DNA of 64,000 nucleotides from Cruorifilaria tuberocauda (lineage: Eukaryota > Nematoda > Chromadorea > Rhabditida > Onchocercidae): the NCBI GenBank assembly GCA_013365365.1, contig JABVXU010000168.1, forward strand, positions 44,295 to 108,294. The letters are read 5' to 3'. Below the pieces are notes generated by a model that saw nothing but the letters and a program-made list of their open reading frames with translations, had not been told where the DNA came from and did no database searches. The position numbers and the translations under genes are program-made. This document shows positions 14,301 through 27,800 of the stretch, one piece after another (within the stretch, counting starts at the first letter, position 1; each line of letters opens with the position of its first letter).

Positions 14301-15428
14301 TTGGTGTAAGTGTCACTGGTTGTTATGTTCTTTTTTTTCTGCACATATAAAGAAACAAATAAAACACTTCGTCTTTGGGTTTTTCATTACTTGTTCAACG
14401 CTGTTCACCAGGTCAAGCACCAAAATGATTGCTTTTAATTGAATCACATTTCTTTTTTCAAATAGCATTATTTCGTTTCTTTCATTATTTACATTTTTTT
14501 GAAAATTTGAATCATTGGATGTGTATGTCATTTAGGAAGCTTTATGAATTGAAAATTTTCGTTTCGAAATACCATTCGTTCGAACTTATTAAAAAATTAA
14601 TGTAATATGGAATTGAAATTGTTATCAGTGCTTGTTTGTTCGGAAAATCCACTGAGAGATGAATTTCTTTGTTTGCAAACTTCGTGATGTCGTGGCACGG
14701 AATAAGAGCATTTTTGGTAAGAAGATTAGATTTGTAATTTCTAATTTGGAGCAATTTAAACTAACAGAAAATGTTTCCATATTGCAGAGATATCACTGGA
14801 AACAAGCAGCGTCGAATGGGAGAAGATGAAACCGGTGGTTACACCGTTACCGGCGGCACATGCTCCAATGGTATTCGATGAGTGGACATACCACGATCCA
14901 GAAAAACAGTGCGACGCCAGGTCAGGTTGCAAAAAACCACAAAGTGAAAGTGTTGTTTGGGTATGTATTGCCTAGGTTGATTAGATTATTTTTGCTTCTT
15001 GTTATCTAATCTGTAATTTATCAAAGCTTTTGATATTTAAAATTTTCATAAATTAGTTCACACTGAATTGAGTTTAATTGAAAGTAGTATTTGATGTAAA
15101 AGGTTTAAATTTCCCAGACTAAGAGTAATTTGAATGTTTGGAAAGAAGGAAATATGTAGCATTGCAAAGAGTTCAGATATTTGTTTTTGCGATGAAAGGA
15201 AAGATAGGACTTGTTTTGGCAGTTTCAAAAAAATTAGTTCAAAAATTTTTGTTTTTGATAGTGTTTGCAAGTCGATAGTGATATAATTTTAAAGATATAA
15301 TTCTATAGGTGCAATGTGATTATTGTTGCCGATGGTATCACATGGAATGTGTAACAGAGCATGGTATAATAGTTGGTAATTCAGATGATTTCAATTGTGG
15401 TTGTAGGGAAGCAAACAAAGGAAATTAA
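8384..15428 (+). CDS. FHA + AT-hook + PHD nuclear protein, TCF19-like
   Basis: Thirteen exons keep frame and give 1040 aa: 8384-8463, 8711-8779, 9119-9230, 9329-9445, 9652-9735, 10160-10453, 10563-11517, 11748-11957, 12239-12339, 12616-12707, 13257-13972, 14788-14960, 15309-15428. The N-terminal FHA domain (about 28-130) has IGR at 33-35, ISREH at 53-57 and NGTYVN at 79-84, the usual phosphothreonine-binding residues. The middle (155-640) is Ala/Ser/Thr/Gln-rich and low complexity. A basic, acidic and Ser-rich exon holds the AT-hook RKRGRPKK at 767-774. The last two exons form a PHD finger: C985, C991, C1004, C1007, H1012, C1015, C1031, C1033. FHA first and PHD last is the TCF19 arrangement, a chromatin reader. 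The last pair is CxC where most PHD fingers have CxxC. The donor of exon 5 (9736) is the least certain junction. Confidence 0.82.
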
Positions 15429-15904
15429 AGATGTGCGACGATTTCCTTCCCTGATGGTTCTTGTATGTAGCAGGTTTTGGTTTTCTTTTCTTTTTTCTTT
15501 TTTGCATTTGCATGGTATTTGCAAAGGGTTATTTAGTGATGATATCAAGTTTTTGCTTAGGTCTCCTTTGTTATTTCTATATTTGTTGTTCACCTTGCAA
15601 ACTTATGTGGCCTTTGATGGATTGTAGGCTTACAGTGATGTCATTTTTTTATTCAAACTAAAAGTTTTGCGAAACGCTAGAAAGTCGCAGTTTCTTCACT
15701 TTCTTTGAAAAAAACCTGTTAAATCATTAAAGCCAATCTTCTAGATTTCTTCGATTCTCTCTTTTGCTTGTTATAAATCAGGAGAACTCTTGACATTATC
15801 CGAAACAAATTATTAAACGAGCAATATATAGTGCTATATTTAGCGAGTGATACGTAAGAGAAAAAAAATCAATCAGGTTTTATGTTGGTGATTCGGCGAA
15901 TATC

Positions 15905-15921
15905 TATATATATATATATAT
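15905..15921 (+). repeat. TA dinucleotide run
   Basis: Eight or nine uninterrupted TA units lie downstream of the FHA/PHD stop codon. This is a simple microsatellite. Confidence 0.9.
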
Positions 15922-16709
15922 TCTGTTTATTGCTGATTTTATGATGATATTGTAATTTCAGTTGATTGATATTTTTGTATATAGAGATGGCGATATTGTT
16001 TTGTGATTTCCTGTAATTATGGAAATATTTTAATTATGGCATTAAATTGTGACGAACATCTGACGGTCCACTAGTTGTTAATGAAACTGTGATAATGCTC
16101 ATCTTTGCATCTTCTCTTTTTTTTAAGTTGTTTTTAAGTCTTTTAAGTTGCTATTCATAGTATTATAATGATATTTAGAGATAGTAATTATCATTTACTA
16201 GATATTTTGATTGTTAATTCTATAATTCCTGGATTTTTTTTATCATTTATAATAGTAAAAGAAAGTATTTACTCGTAGGCCCTTCAAGTTTTTTCTTATC
16301 CAAAGAATGCTTATTTTTTCATTACCTTATAGCGAAATTTTGGACTATCATCATCGAGATTAGGAGCAGCACTATCATCAAAGGAAATTGATTATTGTAA
16401 AATCCAGGAATTTGCTACTTTCATATTGTAATTCATTCTTTTATTATTCTTTTAATAATCTTTTTCCCCATACAAATGCTCTGGTACTAATATTGAAACG
16501 GTATAGAATAATCTGTTGACATACATATTCCAGGATATTTAGCTCTTATAATTACTTATTACAGTTTTTCGTTTCAGTGATTTTATTTTGCATGTTGTTC
16601 ACATTTTTGTTACATTGGTAGGAGTTTATATTTATCGTTTTTCTCCTTCATGAGTTGCGGTAGGCATACGTCATTCCGAAATGTTATCAGGTTGCACGTG
16701 TTCAAAAGT

Positions 16710-16873
16710 ATCAAATATGGATTCATACACGTTCAACTTCCTCTTCATATTAACTATAATTTATGTAATAACAGACTCAAATTGTGGCGTAATCAAATAT
16801 GGGATTGATACACGTTCAACTTCCTCTACATATTAATATAATTTATGTAATAACAGACTCAGATTGTGGCGTA
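16710..16873 (+). repeat. Two-copy tandem duplication, 82-base period
   Basis: Copy 1 is 16710-16791 and copy 2 is 16792-16873. Both start ATCAAATATGG and contain CACGTTCAACTTCCTC, TAATTTATGTAATAACAGAC and TTGTGGCGTAA. They differ by a few substitutions and small indels, so the duplication looks fairly recent. No open frame spans it. Confidence 0.9.
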
Positions 16874-17390
16874 ACAAATTAAGCTCCACGTTAGTTGATT
16901 TGTCATGTTGTAAATAATAGTATGAATTGCATAACAAAAAGTTTTTTTAGAAAAGTGCCACAAATTTTATTCTAGAATTTTTACCTCTTGTTTTTCTACT
17001 CCGTTTATTTAACTTTCTTCACGGGATCAATATATAGATCGGTAAATATATGAACTTCGTTGTTCCATGTTACAGTATTTCAAATATGTTGGTTGGTAAC
17101 AACCTAAAAACAGTATAATATAATTTTAAGAGGAATTAAAACGTTTTTGATGCATTATAACCATTTTATAATCGAGGTGATTGTTTTCATCAAATATTAC
17201 GGTCTGGTGATGCCACTCTTCTGGGAGAGTGATGATATCGGCTTTGAGTAGGATTCTCTTTTACAACAAATTCATGTATATGTTGTAATTTATAAAGAGC
17301 AAATTGTAAAATATTTAATTTAACTACAACTGTGGTTTTTTTGTGGAATGGAAGACTGGAGAGACAAGAAGTTCAGTTATTTTTTTATTT

Positions 17391-17392
17391 AG
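17391..17392 (+). promoter_or_regulatory. Probable trans-splice acceptor of rad17
   Basis: A T-rich run ends in ATTTAG, and the ATG follows 8 bases later at 17401. In nematodes this arrangement is typical of spliced-leader addition. It favours 17401 over the upstream non-ATG extension of the same frame. Confidence 0.55.
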
Positions 17393-17400
17393 ATTTTCGA

Positions 17401-20400
17401 ATGGGGGAAACGCATATTGCAGATTTTGGAGCTAGGCAAATGACGTCAGTTACTTGGTTTTGTTCATCGTTTGAATCATCGAGTAATTCAGATCAAACAA
17501 CAACGGACCATAGGGTAATCAAACATTGTGCTCAATGAACATATGAATTACTGTGGTTGCATACGATGTATCTGCTGGGATATTGCAATATATACAAGTT
17601 TATATATATACATATGCAGAGCACAGAGCATCGAGATTTATTTTATTTCAGTTCCCAGAAAAGATATATGCTTCACGTACCGCAGCTGATACCATAGATT
17701 ATGAAGAAATAAAGATGTCTGCCAAAGCAGCATTTTATAGTTCGCATGAAAAGGAATCAACTGACTTTCTGATCGATCGATTTCCTCTACAATTTGTAGA
17801 ACAATTAGCTGTAAATCCAAAGAAGGTTGATGAGGTACTGCTTTGAACTTTAGACGAAGAAATATTTCTCTTTTAATTAATGATAAGAAGATAATGAAAT
17901 TTCGACAGGTAGTCCGATAAGCAGTGGTGATTAGTTTACACATATGATTATGTCAGTGTTTCCGTGAGTCCAGAATGTTCATATTAGCAGTTAATATAAT
18001 TGTTCCATGGCTTTTTTAAGTTAAGACGATGGATGCGAAAGAAGGAGGGACGATGTCGAGAATGCAAATTACTTTTGCTCACCGGACCAACCGGTAGTGG
18101 CAAAACAGCAGCTGTGAAAATGTTATGTCGCGAGTTAAATCTTGAATTAATCGAATGGGACTGTTCCGAATCCTACGATGTTTTTTGTGATCCGGAAGGA
18201 AAAAAAGTTGTTCATGAAATAAATCAGGCAAGTTATATTTTTCAAGTTCATTGAACTGCCGACAATTTAACCGTTTCTTTTAGCAGTTTCTGTGAAATCT
18301 TATTATATATATACAGAAAATGAGGCAACACCAAGGTAATAATCCTTAATGTATGAAATATCCTCTTATATCGTAATGCACTGTAATTTGAAGATTTTAT
18401 TTGTTTTCAATTTAAACTGCAGTAGCACAGTTGCTTAAAATATATTATTTGAAGAATTTAAAAAGGAACGGATTTTGCTTTAATTGCTCCAAAACACTAA
18501 GAGCTTGCAGAGATAGAGATTCCAGATAAGAATTATCGAAATTTTTTTAAAAATATTTGCTTAGATTACTCAGCAATCCTCAAATTTTATTTGCACTATC
18601 ATGCTACTTCGTTTTTTTTTCTTTAGGCTCGGAAGTTTGCTGAATTTTTGAAGTCATCGAATCGTGGATCTATTGAAAAATCTGTTTTACAAAAAGTTAT
18701 ACTTGTCGAGCAACTTCCAAATGTTTTTTATCAGTAATATTTTTTTTTAAGAATTTGTCGAACTATAGGACAATGTCTCGTTTTTAGCAAAATGTTGCAT
18801 TATTCACTCTTCATATTAGGCCGGATCATAGCTGCTTTTTCTAAAAAAATGTAAAATCTAATTTAATTTAATGTCAAAATAAAGAGAAATATAACTTTAA
18901 GTTTCTTCTTCCTCATTGAAGAGGGTGATAGAATACGATTTGTCATTATTAATTCTAATAGTATTTGGTGTTCTTTTTTATTTAAAATTGTAGAGATCCA
19001 TCGATATTACATGCAACGCTGAAGAACACCATCAATAATACAGTTTGTATGTACATATTTATTATGAGTGATGTTGATTCCTGCTGGTATTTAAGCCCAA
19101 AACGTATTTTACCGTCAAATATTCGCTATCAGTTAGGATTTGAGGAATTAACTTTCAATACTTCTGCAGTGATTTTCTTATCGAAAGCGCTGCGAAGGAT
19201 TACTTCGCTGCTGAAGGTTAATGTACCACCGCCACAAATTAAAAGAATTGCTGAGAATTCCAATGGTTAGTATTCAAATATGATATTGCAATTATCTCAA
19301 TTAATAATAGTTGTCAGTCAATTTAGTTGAATCAAAATTTCAGAGTATAATGTTTTTTGTAAGAATTCTTTTATTTGATTTTTCCACTCCCTTTGTAATC
19401 ATAAAAGATAATATTTGAGATATGAAATACTTCCAATACTTAATTTTCAAATTGCGACATTTTTTCATCCCAATAATTATTTCCATATTCTTACCTTTTT
19501 ATTTCTGATTTATTCCTTTCTATAAAAAAAATTAAGCAAAAAATATAGTTGCAAATAAATGCTTCATACGTTCATGTTTTATCACAGGTGACATAAGAAC
19601 AGCAATTCACAACCTGCAGCTGTGTTTTGTTGGTAACACAGAAGTTAGTGAAATTTGTTGTTTTCATTCCCCAACATTAGTTGATCCATATCATAGTTTG
19701 GGAAAGCTTCTTTATGCGAAAAGGTACATATATAAAGTTTTCTTTTACATAATATTTGGGTTTTACAGTTTTTCTAAAAAATATGATAGCTAAGAAAGTC
19801 AACAAGTTTTATACTGAGCTTTCATTTACTAATTACAATTTCACAGGCAAACTAAGTAATTGTTTCCACATGTTCTCTAGCTAATTGATTTTAAAACATT
19901 GATCAAAACTTAACACATAAAGGTGCGACAAAGCTGACGATGTTTGGAGGAAAGCTGAAGAAAAGTTAAAAATTGAATTGCGGAAAGTATACTCAAGAAA
20001 TTATCCACCCAAGGATGATGTCATTGAGATTCTTGCCAAAAGTGGTATGAGCGCTGATAAGGTTATTAATTTATCGATTTTCATTTACCCTATTTGAACT
20101 ATATTAACATGTACCTATTTTAATTTTGACATCCAGGGACATCGCGATACGAAATTTTCAAGTATTTTATAGCTGGTAATGTTTTTGCATGAACATGAGC
20201 CGAACTTTGCGCCATCATTATCATCTTATCTGAGCATTCTCAATAATGTAAGCCTTTTCGACTCAGCGTTTAGTTGTTGGGAAATTGGAGTGGATTCTAA
20301 TTTCAACTCATATATGAGTGAAGTAAGTGTACTAGTTACTTTTTGAGGTTTCTGTTTGTAATGGGTTTAGTTTTGGATTCAAAATGAAGAAATTTCTACT

Positions 20401-21444
20401 TTCGAGTTTGGAGGGATTTTGCGTTTGCGAAAGTTTGCGAAAGTACCGTGGAATAAGGCAGTCTTTTCCTATTACAAAAGAAGTTCCAAATTCGTAGTTA
20501 ACTCTAAGGTGTCAGCTGTTAGTGTGATATCTGAATATGCTGATGAATCAAGAATTTGATAATAAGGAAATAGTCAAAAAAGAAACAAACTACATCATTA
20601 ACAAACTGACTGTTTTGCTTCAGGTGGCTGCTCGTTCTATCATTTTTCATAATTTCGGACGCAAAAACAGACAAGGTGAATTCCAGACTATTTCGCAAAT
20701 TAGTGCTAATTCCTTCCGTTAAAAACTATTAAAAATCGATAAAAGTACAACTTTAATTACTAAAGTTAAGCTTGGAATTTATTTTATTTGATTTTTCTTC
20801 AAATTCTAAATATTCGAGAAATTAAAATTTCTATTCTTTTTTAAAAAAATATTTCGTTACAGGTAAAGGAATGTATCGTTTTCATAAACCTCGTTGTTAC
20901 GAAGAAGATTTTCAAGTGTTCAGTAAAAAAAAAGAAATTCATGTTGCCTTTCCCTCGCATACCTATGGAGAGGTTTTAACTCTGTAAGAAATCTCTTTCG
21001 TATCCGTAGAAAGCGGTTGTTATCGCGGACTCTGCCGTATAAGAATTTACATTATTTCAAATATTTCAACTTTATGAGAAGCAACCTCTACGAGGATTTC
21101 ATAAATTTGACTTAATATAGTATTCAGAATTTGGCTATCCAATAATTTGAATGACTATATTCAACTTATCAACATTAATCTAGTAATGGAATGAATTTTA
21201 AGTCCTCAGTGGTAAGAAAAATAATTATAATTGTTGCTATGATTTCAGAACGCTCCCACTAATTAGATTTATAAAACCATCGACACTGGATAATTACCAG
21301 TATGAAGTTCTTGTATCAATGAATTCTGCGCTGTGTGCCGACTTTGTTATAGACCAATCTTTCAGAAACGGGCAACTAAATAGGAGATCTCCAACAGATG
21401 ATGAAGAAAATCAATTTGATATAGAAGAAATTGATCTTTCATGA
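17401..21444 (+). CDS. hpr-17: RAD17-type checkpoint clamp loader
   Basis: Eleven exons keep frame and give 558 aa: 17401-17514, 17652-17834, 18021-18227, 18627-18733, 18994-19265, 19588-19723, 19923-20061, 20173-20322, 20624-20675, 20863-20983, 21249-21444. Upstream of the P-loop is FVEQLAVNPKKVDE, as in RAD17. Walker A is GPTGSGKT at 121-128, the Walker B-like strand is VILVEQLPN at 192-200, and the sensor region is GDIRTAIHNLQ at 295-305, followed by LGKLLYAKR. RAD17 with RFC2-5 loads the 9-1-1 clamp at damaged DNA. The Walker B acidic pair reads EQ here, where I recall ED in vertebrate RAD17. Intron 3 has a GC donor (CAG/GCAAGT at 18228). The acceptor at 20172, after an in-frame TAG, was chosen by phase. 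Confidence 0.9.
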
Positions 21445-24400
21445 TCTTTTCATATCTTTAATTAGATTCTTTTTGGTTATGTATTTTTTTCTTTCATTAT
21501 GCTCCTTTTATCGTTTTTTTTTATTATCACGAAAGTATTAGTTCTTCTTACAATTTAACACATTTTGCTGCTACAAATTTATATTCATATTTTTTATTGT
21601 TCGTAATTGCCTTCATGTTTCATATGTATCCCAGTAAAATATCGAAGTAGAAGAATCAAAGTGTAATCTGGACATAAAGTACATTTTCATATTTCGTGAT
21701 GTGAAGAGATTATCAAGTGGGTAGCAATCACTAATTATAAAGAAGTTTAAAAATCTCGTGTTTCATCAAGACCATAATATTTTTCTATACTTGCTCATCA
21801 AATTCACGCATTATATATCGTTTGCATAGTGCAAGAACAAAGATGTGAATTTGAAAGTTTCGTATTTCAATTTAACGATATTTTGTTATGCATACCTCGT
21901 GATATGGATCACGTTGTACTCCAAATTCATAAACTTTTTCTGCATTATTAATATCTCAGGAAATTTATCTTTCAGATATTCAGGAGATTATCCGGAATGT
22001 ATTCAAAAAAAGTGGATTTTGTTTCTTTCCAAATAAAGAATGAGATCAAATAATGAATTTAAGCTGTTTCTGCATATTAGGGTTGAATATGTCAAATTAT
22101 TATCAATCACTTAGTTTTATTCGAAGAGTTCGTTCCTATAATTCATTGAATTCAACGAATTAGAAGAATATTGTTTAGACTTTTTCTTGTGATTGGAATC
22201 CAGAAAGGATTCGTTTGAATGTAGCGTAAGAAAACTGGGATGGAATAACTGCTTTATTGATGAGAAATAGTAAGACTTTTGACTATCTTCTTAACTAGCA
22301 ATGGCGATTATCCTTTACAGTATAACAGTTATTAAGGTCATGTTACGCTACAATTTAACTAGACATAAAAGATGAGAAAGATGCATTACGAGGAATATGA
22401 TTTAGTTGGATATTAAGATATCTTTGAGAAAATGGTTTTCATAAAAGACTGATATAAGATGAGTTATCTGAAGGAAATGATTGGCTAGTTTCATTGGGAC
22501 GAGGCAGGAAGTATTTATATGAACGTTTTAGATACAAAGAGTTTTTATAATCAGAATGTGCTAACTGTAGACAACATTTCAGGCATCATGCTCAATGTAC
22601 CGATAATTGATGAGAACCATAAATTTTTACTAAGTGCAAAATCTATTAGAGAAAAACTAAATAATGTCATCTCTATTACTATTTCAGATTGTTAGACCTG
22701 AAACTTCTCGTACTTTGTTAATTAATAAAAATCCTTCGATATGTTTGCATACTGAATTCACATCTGATACGTAAATTTGAAACTTCCTTAATATCATAAG
22801 CTATCATAAGCTGAAAATAACAAAGACAATAATGTTGCACGTATATTTTTAATATCACATTTTCAAGAGAATTAATTACAGCATCCTTCTTTTCTTTTCG
22901 TTAGGTGAGCATATTGTTTCTATATGATGGTAGGCAATGGTGAACATTCAAATTGTTTTTCTGATTGAGTCCAATTTCGAACAACCTAATTAGACTTTTC
23001 AAAGTGAAAAAGACTTAACGAAGATCAAATTAATCATCGATTTTGAAATTTATCGGACTGATTGCTACCTCTATTGCTAAATATGCAACACTGCAGAGTA
23101 CAGCAGCACAAAAAACAAATCACTCGATAAAATCACCCGATAAATTTCATCCGATAAATTTTTTATTGAAACCGAGTAGAAATACAGTAATTTTTTGATT
23201 GTCCATATTCATAGCACTTTAAAAATAATACGCTTATTGTGACAATACAATACATTTTTAATCAAAATTCAGCTGATGGAATTATATCGTTTTACATAAT
23301 TTTCAGTTTTATATTGTTTTAAAATTATGTGAGTTTCAGGCAACTTCAGTTCAAATTAAATATTTATGTTTTCTAATGCCACTGAGCCGAAAATCTTTAC
23401 AATTTCATCCATCCCCTTCAACCATTCGTCCGCTGAATAAATGAAAAGTTAAGACCATCGAAATCAATTACTTTTGACTTTTTTCCAATTAACTCAGATA
23501 TAAGCAAAATTTGCCTAATATTACTTAAACCATCTATTTATCACAACATAAATGTCAATACATACTAAATATTAACTGCTCTTGAATAACAATGCAACGA
23601 CAGTTAAAAGTAATTAATATGAAATAATTATTGGTGTGAATTATTTTACTTATAAATACTGTTTCATTCAATCATAATTAATAATCCGAAACCTTTTTCA
23701 TTTTTGCTTCCATAGAATTTATAGGATTAAGAGTGTTTATTCCGGTATAGAAAAAGTAAAAAAGATTATTCTGAGTATTTTTATACACTGCTGATGTTAT
23801 GGTTATGATATCTCTTTGTCGATCTTTTTTGCAACAATAAGATCCTAGATATCCTAAATCCTAGCGAACTATTATTATCTTAAGCCAAACGGAAGTAATA
23901 TATTAAAGTCTTTTTCGTTAGCTTTATTAAATTTACCATATATCGGTTCCAGAAAATCAAAATCATTCAATCATCCATCCCATATGATTTGTCTTACTGT
24001 TCATTTATCGATGTACTTTTGTTAAATCAATTTACTCACTCATTCAACTACTTAGAATCAATTAAATTCTACTTACACAAATCAACGACTGACCAATACT
24101 AATCAATATTCATGAAACGATACAAAATAGTGTATCGTTCCATAGATTTTTGTGAAGATAACCAGGAAGTTCATGATTACACTCACAAATTATTTACAAA
24201 GCTGTATGATTTTTTCACAAGCTAACTTTGTTGACATTAAGCTCGACAAAATTTAAATTATTTTAAAAGCGTAGAAAGCTGTGCTATACAGTCAAGCTTT
24301 GAACAGCTGTATGATTCACAAATACGCTCATTTTACTTTTCTGGTCATTTTTTTTATCCATCGAACAATCTGTCCTTTCTTGTAATGCTCGTCTATTTGT

Positions 24401-24883
24401 TCAATTAAGCATAAGCACATGGTGCATTTAGCATAATAATAAGAAAGAAATATCCATGAAGGGAACCGAACATTACATCAATCAATAAGTCATTCAAAAA
24501 TGATCAACCGATCAGTCAGATCACTCATTCATTCATTCACTCAGCAAAAAAAAGAAAAATTGAACTGGTGAAAGAGGAAGGAAAGAGGTGGAGACTCTTC
24601 AATTAGATCTTGTCGATTGATCGACTCCAGTTACAGTTTAACAACATAGCTTTGAAACTCGATTTTAGTCTCCAATTTATTCTCTACTTTCTGATATTCT
24701 ACTGCATTACTTCTCCCTCTCTCTCCAAGTTACGTCTAATTCTTGAAACTCTTCTTATGTACCATTGCCAAACTTCCAACAAATTTCTTAAATTCACTTC
24801 ACTGAAATACTACATTCTATCTTCAAATTACTAACTCTCATTTGAATACGAACAGAACTGTACTATTAAAAGTATTGCGAAAA
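21445..24883. other. Intergenic region with decayed coding-like fragments
   Basis: Between 22440 and 22860 several short stretches read like protein but are interrupted by stops (see findings). The rest is AT-rich with no paired splice sites. Short ATTC-type repeats occur near 24528-24545. The 5' UTR of the next gene probably lies in the last few hundred bases. Confidence 0.5.
22440..22860 (+). pseudogene. Possible decayed coding or element fragment
   Basis: One frame starts DELSEGNDWLVSLGRGRK, meets a stop near 22549 and continues in frame with CANCRQHFRHHAQC. The next segment carries IVRPETSRTLLINKNP and then a stop. Near 22830 is a short stretch encoding NVARIF that resembles NVARIC near 29060. 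The Cys/His spacing hints at a zinc knuckle or finger, but I cannot assign a family. No intact gene can be built. Confidence 0.3.
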
Positions 24884-27800
24884 ATGTCTTTCCCACATTC
24901 ACGAGCGCAATCTGAAATCTTCTCCGCATCGCATTATGATGGAGCAGTAATCAAACGACAACGCATAAAACTTAATTATTTCATCATTCCAACTTTCGTC
25001 TTATCAGTTATTGGTTTGGCGTGTTTATGGACATTATGGTACTATATGAGGTAAATTTTTATTCGAAAATTACTGCTTTTATAAATTATACATACCAATC
25101 TGTCTTTATCACATATTGTATTATTATTTCATTTTTAAAATTATACAATTTCACTAGAAGTGACAGTTTAACTATTGTACGAGAATTTCAGTTTCACAAC
25201 TGTATTTCCCTATCATCATCGAGTGTTCCAGTGTCGTGACATTCTCTTGTATAGGCCTAATTTTCAGTCAGAGGATTTCAATCTTTATGTATCATATTCT
25301 CTCCTTTATGCACTTGGTTTCACGTTACCGCCATTTGTTGTATGTTTCAGTTTTTTACCTTTCTATTTATTTATTTTTTCTATCAGTCAAGCAGTTGTTT
25401 GCCAATGAATAAAATATATTCTTAATTAGTTATCTTAATCAGTTCCTTAATCAAAATTTTAAATAAATTATTTATTTTTTATTCCATTATTCTTCATAAT
25501 AAAAAGCAAATGTAAGCTAGGTTTAATTCGCTAACAACTGTAAAAGATGGTTATTATTTTTGATGGATAAAGCTAAAAATGATTTATTTGCAAATCCTAC
25601 TTTATAATATAGATGCTTATCGGCGAAATAATGTTTTGGTTATTTTCCACAAAACCAAGAAAGGCAATTTATGCTAGCTGTGGAGAATGCAAAATTCATT
25701 TATTAACTCGACGACTTACACGATTTATCGGTCAGTCATCCAATATTATACATTTGATTAGATAACATACACCTTACCTGCGCCAGCTTTTAAGAGAATT
25801 TCATTGCAAACTGAATAAAATTAAAAAAATTTTTCCGACAGTAAGAAGTACTGAAAAATTGCGGTAAAAGCACCGATGATGTGTTGTGACATTGCATTTT
25901 TAAACCATTCACATCATTCATGAATTATTCGATTAAAAAAGGGACAGAATTGGAACTTAATGGTCATGCATTCATTTAACAAATATTGTTTTAAATGCTA
26001 AATATATTGAAGAATCTAAATTTCGCTTTTCAAAATCAATTCATCGTTAAAAATGCTTAATTTAGAGAAATTCGAAAAATTATTTTACTCTTAAATAATT
26101 TTTTCATATTGTAAACAAGAATTGATATGTGATGACCTCGAATTGCAGGTGTGTTCATGTTCGGTGCACTTATAACACAAATATTTGTTTACACGATGAA
26201 ATTTATGACTGGTTACCATCGACCATATTTCTTGTCTCTTTGTAGACCAAACATAAGGTTCCCTCAATTATCGCTTTTCTTCTTTCTCCCATATTTTTAT
26301 TCACTTTTGTAAAATTTTGTATCTAAGAGAAAATATTCAAAATGCTTCAGTGATGAAATCCAATGTATATATTTTATTGTTTGGCGAAAACGATACTCCG
26401 ATTATAAATGATTAATAATATTGTAGTGCAATATCACGGCAGATAATATATTTCATGAGTTATTCAAGGTTTGAATGAGTTTGCGACTAAAAATTTCATC
26501 GGAAGAGATTACTTGAATTTATTGATTTTATTGTCAATCTTCAGAGATTCATTTTTCAATTTATAATAGGAAAAAGGAAAAAGTCGCGTATTTCAAAATT
26601 TCTAGATTACCTTTTTTGAAAATGAGATTATACAACAAGAAAATTTCATTGTCCAAATCCTGAAGTACTAACCAATTTCCTGTAACATTACGGTCCTGAT
26701 ATTCAAACAACACTTGCAATTTGGCTATAAATATCAAAAAAGCAAAGAGAAAACTGATAATCAAAAATCTTTGGAAAAAAACTGAATTTCTTTTAAATAT
26801 TTGCAATTTAAAATCTGAAATTTAGACGGTGTGAATAAAGAAATAGCCAAGTATTAGATTCCTCAATACGTAGAATGATTCAGCCGACAAATAGCATTTT
26901 AAAGTGTCTCAATTACAATCGTTGTTTTCAGCCTTTACCACGAAGCTTTTAGTGGAGTAATTTTAACTTTATGTTTTTCGCTATACAAATCCATAGATGG
27001 AATTTCAGCGGATGTACAGGACCGCTCGAGCAGTCACCATCGCCATCTACTTTCTTGGTCTGCTTACATCGGAATCCCAACGATTTGCGTTACGCTTCAC
27101 TTTCATTTCCATCACTGCATGCGGCATTTTCATCATTTTCATGCACATTTGCTTCGGCAAGTCCATTAATTTATTTCAGTGTAAAAAATAACAAATAAGC
27201 CTTTGAAACCTTTAGCTCTGATACTGATCTCTATCAATCCTTCTTTTTCTACTTCATATCGTACAATATAGTTCTGCAATATATTATCGAGTTATCGAAC
27301 TTCAGATAGTGCTTATTAGTTTAACACAAAAACAAAATTGAAATTTGGTTATTTTCTCTCATTTAGTTCCGTTAAAGAAAATTGTAACGAAAGATAATTT
27401 AATATTAAAGATTGAAAGATGCTAGAGAATAGCGAATCGGATTCATTATTTCGAGTGATCACATTACAGTGCTACATCTACCATATGATAAGTCTACGTA
27501 GTGCACCTCTGCTGCGACCGTTTCTCATATTCGGGTTCATGGGTCTTACACTGATTGATTCATTCTCACGGATCACTGGTTACAAGAACCATTGGAGAGA
27601 CATTTGGGTTGGATGGGTGATCGGTTTTTTCATCGCTTTTTTCCTGGTAACCATCGAATTAATTTGTTTTGAATGCGTTTGAAACTTTCCATTCTAATAC
27701 TTACTTACATTAGCATTTCAATGATAAAGATGGAGCTTTATAATTCGTAAAATGAATTTCGTATTCAATACTTAAATTTTTCTGTAAAGAAGATTGGAAT

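Larger units (their letters stand above)
15429..17400. other. Intergenic region between FHA/PHD gene and rad17
   Basis: It holds the FHA/PHD 3' UTR, a short TA run (15905-15921) and an 82-base tandem duplication (16710-16873). The open frames at 15373-15661 lie in the 3' UTR and have no support. The segment just before 17401 contains the probable trans-splice acceptor of the next gene. Confidence 0.6.

Noticed and set aside
26932..26956. Mini-exon LYHEAFSG in the lipid phosphatase gene
   Set aside because: Splice-like ends are present, but including it breaks the frame into the conserved SFPSLH exon. Joining 26257 directly to 27009 keeps frame and gives the expected RPNISGC.
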